Shown piece after piece: positions 18,414 to 25,421 of a stretch of DNA of 64,000 nt (position 1 is the stretch's first letter; each line of letters begins with the position of its first letter). This stretch comes from Deltaproteobacteria bacterium (GTDB lineage: Bacteria; Myxococcota; Kuafuiibacteriia; Kuafuiibacteriales; Kuafuiibacteriaceae), in contig JACKEN010000001.1 of NCBI GenBank assembly GCA_020632995.1, positions 590,001 through 654,000 on the forward strand, read 5' to 3'. The position numbers were made by a program, and so were the translations under genes. The notes beneath the pieces are model-generated. The model searched no databases. It worked only from the letters and a program-made list of their open reading frames with translations, and was not told the origin of the DNA.

Positions 18414-19153
18414 GCGATCAGCGGCGGCTGGCGACCGAGGTCTCGCGCTTCTCGGTGCTCTTGCACGAGCGGGGCTGGGTGGCGAACCACGACGGCAACG
18501 TCTCCGCCCGCACCAGCGGGGGGTTCCTGATCACCCCCACCGCGGTGAGCAAGCGGCTGTGTGCGCCCGACACCATCGTGCGATGCGACGCGGCGGGGAG
18601 CCCGGTCACCCGAGGTGGGCGCCCGCCGAGCGAGGTGGCGCTCCACGTCGGGGTGTACGAGGCGAGGAGCGATGTGCAGGCTGTCCTGCATGCCCACCCG
18701 CCCTACGCCTCGGCGTTCGCGCTGGCCGGGCGGCCGCTGCCGCCGGTGAGCATGCCGGAGGTCTTCGTGTCGCTCGGCGAGCACATCCCGATGATGGCCC
18801 GCGTGCTGCCGAAGGACCCGTCGGCCAGGGCGCACGCGGCCCAGGCGGTGGCCCACGCGGACGTGGCGCTGATGGCGGGCAACGGGGTGCTCACGGTGGG
18901 GCCAGACCTCGAGACCGCGTACCTGCGGCTCGAGCTCCTGGAGCACTACTGCCGCATCCTCGCGATCGTGCAGGGCGGGGTGGGGGCGCCGGAGCCGCTC
19001 TCGGACGCGGAGCGGGCGCACCTGTTGGACCTGCGCGTGAAGGCGGGCTTGCACCGAGGGCCGGTGGTGCCCCCGGTGGCCCGAGCGGCGCAAGCTGACC
19101 TGCGACAAGTGGTGGCGGAAGAGGTCCGCCGGGCGTTGGGAGAGGCGAAGTGA
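18410..19153 (+). CDS. class II aldolase (fuculose-1-phosphate aldolase family) with C-terminal encapsulation-like peptide
   Basis: The family cleaves sugar phosphates or acids to DHAP/pyruvate-type products plus an aldehyde, using Zn. Glu75 in PSEVALH and the zinc pair His94/His96 in LHAHPPYA are present. The third ligand, normally His in ANHGV, is Asn158 here (AGNGVLTVG; codon AAC at 18881). Residues 228-247 (QADLRQVVAEEVRRALGEAK) follow a Pro/Ala linker and form an amphipathic helix typical of BMC encapsulation peptides. It overlaps neighbours by 4 bp on both sides. The substrate is unknown. Confidence 0.88.
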   Translation: MSDQRRLATEVSRFSVLLHERGWVANHDGNVSARTSGGFLITPTAVSKRLCAPDTIVRCDAAGSPVTRGGRPPSEVALHVGVYEARSDVQAVLHAHPPYASAFALAGRPLPPVSMPEVFVSLGEHIPMMARVLPKDPSARAHAAQAVAHADVALMAGNGVLTVGPDLETAYLRLELLEHYCRILAIVQGGVGAPEPLSDAERAHLLDLRVKAGLHRGPVVPPVARAAQADLRQVVAEEVRRALGEAK

Positions 19154-20046
19154 GAGAGCGAGACGTTGATCAGATCGTGGACATGATCGCCCGCCGGGTG
19201 GAGGGCGAGCTGACCCGGCTCGGGGTGCGGCCTGCGGCCGGCCCGGGGGCGTCCGCGGGGCGTCAGTGCGCGAGCTGCGACGCGAAGGGTTGCTGCGACA
19301 TCAAGGCGGTGACCGGGAGCCTCGATCAGGGGGCCCAGCGGGTGGGCACCAGCGGCTTCCTCGGCGCGGCGCCGTGCGCGCACGTGGCGCCGTACATCGA
19401 CCACACCATCCTGAAGCCCGAGGCCACCCGCGAGGAGCTGCGCAAGGTGTGCGACGAGGCGCGCCAGTACAGCTTCGCCACCGTCTGCGTGAACGCGGCC
19501 AACGTGCGCTTCGTGGCCCAGCAGCTCTCGGGCTCGGGGGTGAAGGCGATCGCGGTGGTGGGCTTCCCGCTCGGGGCCTCCACGCCGTCGGCCAAGGCGT
19601 TCGAGACCCGGGAGGCCATCCGGAACGGGGCCCAGGAGATCGACACGGTCATCAACATCGGGGCCCTCAAGTCGCGCGACCTGGCCCTGGTGCTCGACGA
19701 CATCAAGGCGGTGGTGGACGCGGCACAGAAGGTCCCGGTGAAGGTCATCATCGAGACCTCCAAGCTCGACCACGACGAGAAGGTGATCGCGTGCGCGCTC
19801 TCCAAGGCGGCGGGGGCGGCCTTCGTGAAGACCTCCACCGGCTTCGGCGGCGGCGGCGCCACCCCCGAGGACGTGGCCCTGATGCGCGCGGTGGTCGGCC
19901 CGGACATGGGCGTCAAGGCGTCCGGCGGGGTGCGGACGATCGAGGAGGCGGAGGCGGTGATCGCCGCTGGCGCCACCCGCATCGGCGCGTCGTCGTCGGT
20001 GGCGATCGTCCAGTGCAAGCGGAGCGACGGCAAGAAGGGCTACTGA
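19150..20046 (+). CDS. deoC: deoxyribose-phosphate aldolase with N-terminal encapsulation-like peptide
   Basis: Splits 2-deoxyribose-5-phosphate into acetaldehyde and glyceraldehyde-3-phosphate. The catalytic set is intact: Asp165 (EIDTVINIG), Schiff-base Lys227 (FVKTSTGF) and Lys256 (GVKASGGVRT). At 298 aa it carries an extra ~75 residues before the barrel: an amphipathic helix (about 3-23, DVDQIVDMIARRVEGELTRL) resembling an encapsulation peptide, then a Cys cluster (Cys40, 43, 48, 49). It starts at GTG overlapping the aldolase stop. Context with two BMC-P genes suggests it works inside a microcompartment that contains acetaldehyde. Confidence 0.95.
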   Translation: MRERDVDQIVDMIARRVEGELTRLGVRPAAGPGASAGRQCASCDAKGCCDIKAVTGSLDQGAQRVGTSGFLGAAPCAHVAPYIDHTILKPEATREELRKVCDEARQYSFATVCVNAANVRFVAQQLSGSGVKAIAVVGFPLGASTPSAKAFETREAIRNGAQEIDTVINIGALKSRDLALVLDDIKAVVDAAQKVPVKVIIETSKLDHDEKVIACALSKAAGAAFVKTSTGFGGGGATPEDVALMRAVVGPDMGVKASGGVRTIEEAEAVIAAGATRIGASSSVAIVQCKRSDGKKGY

Positions 20047-20077
20047 CGCGCCGAGGTGCCGCGGCCGGCTGGTCGGG

Positions 20078-21067
20078 TCAGTCGAAGCCGCGGAGGAAGT
20101 CCCGGGTCTCGCCGGCTTCACGGGCGCTGCGGCGGTCGGTGGCGAATACGCTGGCGAGGTCGAGGCCGAAGATCAGGTAGCCGTCGCGCGCGTCCACCGA
20201 GAGGAAGAGGGCGGGGTCGAAGCCCCCCAGGTGCGCCCGCGCCCCGAGGGTGATGGTGGTCGGGGTGGTGTAGTTCGACACGAGCAGATCGAGCAGGCCG
20301 TTGGACGGGCCTGTCGCCATCCTCGAGCTGCCGATCTCGACGAACGGTTCGAGGTAGGGGCCGGCGGCGACCGCGCCTCGCACCATCCAGCCGAAGAGCA
20401 TGATGAACTCGGGGTTCGTGTCCAAGGTCAGGCCGGGCGAGAGCGACAGCTCCAGCCCGGCGGTGAAGATCGCCATCGAGAAGTCTGCGTGGAAGCGCAG
20501 GCGGGTCATGAGCGCGTCGTCGATGAAGCTCTCGGGCTCGTAGGCGTTGAGGTCGCGGACGAGCACGGTGCCGTCGCACGCGTCGACCGTGCCGCAGAAC
20601 GCGTTGTTGGCGGTGGCGGCGGTGGGCAGGTACAGGTCGAAGGCTCCGCCCAGCGCGATGCGAGGTCGAGCGGCGTCCGCGCGGCTGTCGCCCACATAGA
20701 AGGCGTGGCCCCCTTCCACTCCCAGGCGGATGTTCCCGACCAGGTACGCGTCGGCGCCGGGGTCCGGCCACGCGCTGGCGGCGGGGAGGGCAGCGTTGAC
20801 CGCCAGCCCCTCGAAGACCCGGATGTGCGCTCGGGCCATGATGGTGGCGCGGACGTCGTTGGTGAACTTGCCCTCGCCCGTGCTCGGGGTGAGGCGGGTG
20901 ATGAGGTGGAAGCGCGTCCTGCCCTCCGGATCCAACAGGTCGTGGGTGAGGCCAGGTCGGGTGATGGTCTCTGCTGGATCGTCCTCGTCGTAGCCCACCG
21001 GCGTCTCCGCCAGGGCGGGGGCGGAGAGGCCGAAGGTCAGGAGTCCCAGGGCGAGCCTGCGCAGCAT
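20078..21067 (-). CDS. exported outer-membrane barrel-like protein
   Basis: The 329-aa product starts at the Met giving a clean signal peptide (LRRLALGLLTFGLSAPALA, cleavage near residue 20). The mature part has repeated amphipathic strands (TRFHLITRLTP, ALGGAFDLYLP, FTAGLELSLSPGL, TITLGARAHLGGF), typical of transporter/assembly barrels of the DUF/transporter family. It has one Cys pair in FCGTVDACDG. It lies between the BMC cluster and the deoA operon on the opposite strand, so it could be a porin for nucleosides; this is speculation. Confidence 0.72.
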   Translation of the reverse strand: MLRRLALGLLTFGLSAPALAETPVGYDEDDPAETITRPGLTHDLLDPEGRTRFHLITRLTPSTGEGKFTNDVRATIMARAHIRVFEGLAVNAALPAASAWPDPGADAYLVGNIRLGVEGGHAFYVGDSRADAARPRIALGGAFDLYLPTAATANNAFCGTVDACDGTVLVRDLNAYEPESFIDDALMTRLRFHADFSMAIFTAGLELSLSPGLTLDTNPEFIMLFGWMVRGAVAAGPYLEPFVEIGSSRMATGPSNGLLDLLVSNYTTPTTITLGARAHLGGFDPALFLSVDARDGYLIFGLDLASVFATDRRSAREAGETRDFLRGFD

Positions 21068-21107
21068 GGCCGCGAGGATAGCCGGTGGGCCGGGGGACGT
21101 CGAATCA

Positions 21108-21160
21108 TAGGGCCCCGGGCCGGGGTCCCGGGCCGGGGGCCGGGCTGGAGTCCCGGGCAT
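21108..21160. repeat. GC-rich GGGCC/TCCCGGG repeat patch
   Basis: This stretch is made of overlapping GGGCCCCGGG, GGGGTCCCGGG and GGGCCGGGGGCC words. It shares TCCCGGGCCGGGGGCC with the tail of the heptamer array at 16255. It is intergenic, upstream of both divergent genes, and no promoter could be read in it. Confidence 0.6.
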
Positions 21161-21212
21161 CGGCTTGCTGTGCGCTTGCCCGGGGCGCGCGAACCTGATC
21201 TGTTAGCCCGCG

Positions 21213-22532
21213 ATGCGCGCCGTGGACCTGATCCGGAAGAAGCGGGACGGGGGAGCCCTGACCGCGGAGGAGGTGCAGTGGCTCATCCAGCGCTACACCG
21301 CCGGTGAGGTGGGCGACGACCAGATGGCGGCCTTCGCGATGGCGGTGTTCTTCCGGGGGATGGCGCCCGAGGAGCGCTCCGCCCTGGTCGCGGCGATGAT
21401 GGCGTCGGGCGACGTCATGGATCTCACCTCGGTGCCGGGGGTGAAGGTCGACAAGCACTCCACCGGCGGGGTCGGGGACAAGGTCTCCATCTGCCTTGCC
21501 CCCCTGGTGGCGGCCCGCGGGGTGCCGGTGCCCATGATCTCGGGCCGCGGTCTGGGGCACACCGGCGGCACCCTCGACAAGCTGGAGGCCATCCCCGGGT
21601 TCCGAGTGGATCTGTCGGCGGCAGACTTCGAGGCCGCGGTGCGCGACCTGGGCATCGCCCTCATCGGGCAGACCGAGCGCCTGGTGCCGGCCGACAAGCG
21701 CCTCTACGCCCTGCGCGACGTCACCGCGACGGTCGAGAGCATCCCGATGATCGCGGCGTCGATCATGTCCAAGAAGCTGGCCGAGGGGATCGACGCCCTG
21801 GTGCTCGACGTGAAGACCGGCTCCGGCGCGTTCATGAAGCGCTTCGAGGACGCCCGGGAGCTCGCCCAGACGCTGATCGCGGTGGGCGAGGGCATGGGCA
21901 AGCGGGTGCGGGCGCTGGTGACCGACATGAACCAGGTGCTCGGCCGCGCGGTGGGCAACGCCAACGAGACCTGGGAGGCGGTCGAGGTGCTGAAGGGCGG
22001 CGGGCCCGACGACCTCGTGCACCTCACGGTGGAGCTGGGGGCGGAGATGCTCGTGCTCGGCAAGGTGGCCTCCGATCTGGCCGACGGCCGGGCCCAGATC
22101 CACTCGGCGATCGCCGATGGCTCGGGCTTCGCGAAGCTCCAGGCCTGCGTGGCCCGCCAGGGCGGCGACCCGACCTCGGTGGAGCGGCGGGCGGGCCTGC
22201 CCATGGCACCCCACCGGGGCGAGGCGACGTTCGCCGCGTCCGGCTACGTCAGCCGCATCGACACCGAGGCGGTGGGCCGCGCGGGGATGCTCCTCGGGGC
22301 GGGCCGGGCCCGGTCCTCGGACATCATCGACCCCGCGGTGGGCTTCGAGTTCCTGCCGCGCCTGGGCGACGAGGTGCGGGCGGGGCAGGTCCTCGCGCTG
22401 GTGGATCACCGCGGGTCGGGGGATCTCGAGCTCGTGCAGGACGTCTTGCGCAAGGCGGTGGAGCTGTCCGATGAGGCGCCCGAGGTGCCGACCTTGATCC
22501 TGGAGCGGCTCGGCGCCGCGGAGGTGAAGTGA
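21213..22532 (+). CDS. deoA: pyrimidine-nucleoside (thymidine) phosphorylase
   Basis: Phosphorolyses thymidine/uridine/deoxyuridine to base plus (deoxy)ribose-1-phosphate. At 439 aa it has the family signature KVDKHSTGGVGDKVS (about residues 77-91), SGRGLGHTGGTLDKLEAI, and the KTGSGAFMK region with catalytic/anion-binding residues. The C-terminal lobe (PHRGEATFAASGYVSRID...) is complete. The product sugar phosphate, after a mutase not found here, is the substrate of DeoC at 19150. It heads a five-gene run in which every junction is an overlap or under 15 nt. Confidence 0.95.
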   Translation: MRAVDLIRKKRDGGALTAEEVQWLIQRYTAGEVGDDQMAAFAMAVFFRGMAPEERSALVAAMMASGDVMDLTSVPGVKVDKHSTGGVGDKVSICLAPLVAARGVPVPMISGRGLGHTGGTLDKLEAIPGFRVDLSAADFEAAVRDLGIALIGQTERLVPADKRLYALRDVTATVESIPMIAASIMSKKLAEGIDALVLDVKTGSGAFMKRFEDARELAQTLIAVGEGMGKRVRALVTDMNQVLGRAVGNANETWEAVEVLKGGGPDDLVHLTVELGAEMLVLGKVASDLADGRAQIHSAIADGSGFAKLQACVARQGGDPTSVERRAGLPMAPHRGEATFAASGYVSRIDTEAVGRAGMLLGAGRARSSDIIDPAVGFEFLPRLGDEVRAGQVLALVDHRGSGDLELVQDVLRKAVELSDEAPEVPTLILERLGAAEVK

Positions 22533-23377
22533 TGAGCGAGGGGATCGAGGCCTACCGGGCCGCGCTGGACGCGGCGGTGGCCTACGTGCAGGCCGCGGTG
22601 CCGGGGCCCGCGCCCAAGATGGGCATCGTGCTGGGCTCTGGGCTCGGCGATCTGGTGGAGGCCATGGACGTTGCGGGGGCGGTGTCCTACGCCGACATCC
22701 CGGGCTTCCCGCGCTCCACCGTGGAGGGCCACGCGGGGAAGCTGGTAATCGGCGACCTGAGCGGGGTCCGGGTGGCGGTGATGCAAGGCCGCGTGCACCT
22801 CTATGAGGGGTACCCGATCTCCGAGGTGGTGTTCCCGGTGCGGGTGCTGGTGAAGCTGGGGGTCGAGGGCATCATCGTGACCAACGCCGCCGGCTCGGTG
22901 AACCCCGAGTTCGACGAGCGCGAGATCATGCTCATCACCGACCACATCAACCTCAGCGGGCACAACCCGCTCTACGGGCCGAACGACCCCACCCTCGGGC
23001 CGCGCTTCCCGGACATGAGCACCGCCTACGACGCGACGTACCTCGAGGCGGCGCGAGGGGTGGGGGTGGCGCTCGACATCCCGCTCCGCGAGGGGGTCTA
23101 CGTGGGCCTCCTCGGGCCCTCCTACGAGACCCCGGCCGAGGTGCAGATGCTCCATCGGCTCGGGGGCGACGCGGTGGGCATGTCCACCGTGAACGAGGTC
23201 ATCGCCGCTCGCCACATGGGGGCCCGGGTGCTCGGCATCTCGTGCATCTCCAACAAGGGGGCGGGGCTGTCCAAGACGCCGCTGTCGCACGACGAGGTGA
23301 AGGCGGCGGGAGAGGCCCTCAAGGAGTCGGTCATCGCGCTGGTTGGCGGCGTGGTGGCTCGGCTGGGCCAGCGCTGA
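22532..23377 (+). CDS. punA: purine nucleoside phosphorylase (trimeric, class I)
   Basis: Phosphorolyses inosine/guanosine and deoxy forms. The 281-aa length fits trimeric PNPs. Motifs: GIVLGSGLGDL (phosphate loop), VEGHAGKLVIG, MQGRVHLYEGY, TNAAGSVNP, the Glu in MSTVNEVIAARHMG, and the Asn of SCISNKGAG, the residue linked to 6-oxopurine preference. The ATG overlaps the deoA stop as ATGA; a GTG one codon earlier is also possible. It works with adenosine deaminase and hpt in purine salvage. Confidence 0.95.
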   Translation: MSEGIEAYRAALDAAVAYVQAAVPGPAPKMGIVLGSGLGDLVEAMDVAGAVSYADIPGFPRSTVEGHAGKLVIGDLSGVRVAVMQGRVHLYEGYPISEVVFPVRVLVKLGVEGIIVTNAAGSVNPEFDEREIMLITDHINLSGHNPLYGPNDPTLGPRFPDMSTAYDATYLEAARGVGVALDIPLREGVYVGLLGPSYETPAEVQMLHRLGGDAVGMSTVNEVIAARHMGARVLGISCISNKGAGLSKTPLSHDEVKAAGEALKESVIALVGGVVARLGQR

Positions 23378-23387
23378 GGAGCCGCTC

Positions 23388-25421
23388 ATGAGCGCCGACG
23401 GGGGGCGTCCCTTCCTGTTCGTCCTGCACTGCCACCAGCCGGCGGGGAACCTCCCCTCCGTGCTGGACGAGGCCTACGACCGCTGCTACCTCCCGCTCCT
23501 GTCGACCCTCGCCCGCTTCGAGGCGGTGAAGGTCGCCTTGCACATCTCGGGGGCCCTCCTCGAGCACGCCGCGCTCCACCGGCGGGCGTTCATCGAGGCG
23601 GTGGCGGACCGGGTCCGCGCGGGCCAGGTCGAGCTCCTCGGGGGCGGCTTCTACGAGCCCATGCTCTCCGTCCTCCCCGACGCCGACGTCGCGGGGCAGC
23701 TCACCATGATGCGCGCGTGCCTCGACAAGCACTTCGGGGCGCGGCCGGCCGGGGTGTGGCTCACCGAGCGGGTCTGGGAGCCCGATCTGCCCCGGGTGCT
23801 CGCGCCGGCGGGGGCGCGCTTCACGTTCCTCGATGCGCACCACGTGCAAGCTGTCCTGCCGGAGCGGGGCGCCGCGGACGGCTATTTCGTGACCGAGAAG
23901 GCGGGCCAGCTCTTGGCGGTGTTCCCGGTGGACCGGGGCCTCAGGGATCGGATCCCGGCCGCGGAGCCCGAGGGGGTGGTGGACTACATCGCGGGCGCGC
24001 CCGGGGTAGGGGTGCTCACCTTCGCCGACGACGGCGAGAAGCTGGGGCTCTGGCCGGGCTCGTACCCGTGGGTGCACGAGGCAGGCTGGCTCTCGCGCTT
24101 CTTCGGCGCGCTCAGCGCGGCGGGCGAGGCGGGGCGGGTGCGGACGGTGCTCCCCACCGCGTACCTCGAGTCCGCGCCGGCGCGCGGCCGGGTCTACATC
24201 CCGAGCGGCGCGTACCCCGAGCTGGGCCGCTGGGCCCTGTCGCCCGAGGCGCGCGCCCGCTTCGCGCGGGTGGAGGCGGCGGTGGGCCCGGACGAGCTGG
24301 ACCGCGCCCACCTGCGGGGCGGCACCTGGCGGGACTTCCTGGTGCGCTACCCCGAGGCGGGGTGGCTGCACGGCCGCATGCTCTCGGTCTCCGAGCGGCT
24401 GGGCCAGGCGCTGGACGAGGCCACCGCCCAGGCGGGGGGGCGCCCGATGCCGAGCGCCCAGCAGGACCGCCTCGCCAGCGCCCAGCGCGAGCTGTACCGA
24501 GCCCAGGGCGCGGATCCGTACTGGCGCGGCTGGTTCGGGGGCGTGCACCTGCCGTTCCTGCGGGCCGACGCGCACCGGGCCCTGGTGCGGGCGGAGGCGC
24601 TCCTCGACCGGGCGCAGCAGGGTGAGGACCCGTTCGTGCTCTTCGAGGAGCGTGACCTCGACCTGGACGGTGAGCTGGAGGTCAGCCTGGCCAACCGTAC
24701 CCTGGCCGCGCACGTGGCGCCGCACGACGGCGGGGCGGTGCGGGGGCTCGACGACAAGGTCCGGGGCCTGCAGCTGGTGGACGTCATGGCCCGCTGGCCC
24801 GGCGACGGAGCGGGGGAGGACGGCGACGACCGCACCCGCGCCGCGTTCGTGGACCGCTTCTTCGCCCCCGAGGGGTCGGGGCCCGACCTCGGCGACTTCG
24901 CGTCCGGTCGCTACCGGGTGGTGGAGCTCGCGGTGGACGAGGACGAGGACGTGCAAGCTCGACTGCACCTCCGCCGCGAGGGTTGGGTGGGCGAGGCCCC
25001 GGTGACGGTGGACAAGACCTACCGGGTGGAGCTCGAGGGCGGCCACCTGGCCACCGCGTACCGGGTGCTGAACCGGGGCGCGGAGCGCCTGAGCGCGGCG
25101 TTCGGCCCCGAGCTGTCGCTGTCGCTGTCCGAGCAGGCGCGGGTCCGGAGCGCCGAGGGCTGGGCACCCGTGATCGGGGCCCGGGCGCTGGCGGGCGAGC
25201 TGTTGATCGAGGACCCGCAGGACGGCCTGCGCGTGGTGCTGGACGTGAGCCGGCCGGTGCGGCTCGAGGTGTCCGAGGTCTTCACCGAGCTCGAGACCCC
25301 CGCGGGGCAGGAGCGCTTGCGCCAGGGCCTCACCCTCCGGCTGGTGGTCGACCTGGACCTCGCGCCCCAGGAGGAGGCGGCCTTGACGGTGGCCCTGTTC
25401 CTGCGGGAGGCGCCGCGATGA
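23388..25421 (+). CDS. GH57 family 4-alpha-glucanotransferase / amylase
   Basis: The 677-aa protein is close in length to Thermococcus 4-alpha-glucanotransferase (659). GH57 motifs are present: HCHQPAGN near the start, the nucleophile Glu127 in WLTERVWEP, and acid/base Asp214 in LTFADDGEKLGLWPG. Two C-terminal beta-sandwich regions (DUF1925/DUF1926-like, from about residue 290) follow. It likely rearranges alpha-1,4-glucans (glycogen/maltodextrin) in the cytosol; no signal peptide is present. The start is fixed by TGAGGAG upstream of the ATG at 23388. It overlaps the next gene by 4 bp. Confidence 0.92.
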   Translation: MSADGGRPFLFVLHCHQPAGNLPSVLDEAYDRCYLPLLSTLARFEAVKVALHISGALLEHAALHRRAFIEAVADRVRAGQVELLGGGFYEPMLSVLPDADVAGQLTMMRACLDKHFGARPAGVWLTERVWEPDLPRVLAPAGARFTFLDAHHVQAVLPERGAADGYFVTEKAGQLLAVFPVDRGLRDRIPAAEPEGVVDYIAGAPGVGVLTFADDGEKLGLWPGSYPWVHEAGWLSRFFGALSAAGEAGRVRTVLPTAYLESAPARGRVYIPSGAYPELGRWALSPEARARFARVEAAVGPDELDRAHLRGGTWRDFLVRYPEAGWLHGRMLSVSERLGQALDEATAQAGGRPMPSAQQDRLASAQRELYRAQGADPYWRGWFGGVHLPFLRADAHRALVRAEALLDRAQQGEDPFVLFEERDLDLDGELEVSLANRTLAAHVAPHDGGAVRGLDDKVRGLQLVDVMARWPGDGAGEDGDDRTRAAFVDRFFAPEGSGPDLGDFASGRYRVVELAVDEDEDVQARLHLRREGWVGEAPVTVDKTYRVELEGGHLATAYRVLNRGAERLSAAFGPELSLSLSEQARVRSAEGWAPVIGARALAGELLIEDPQDGLRVVLDVSRPVRLEVSEVFTELETPAGQERLRQGLTLRLVVDLDLAPQEEAALTVALFLREAPR

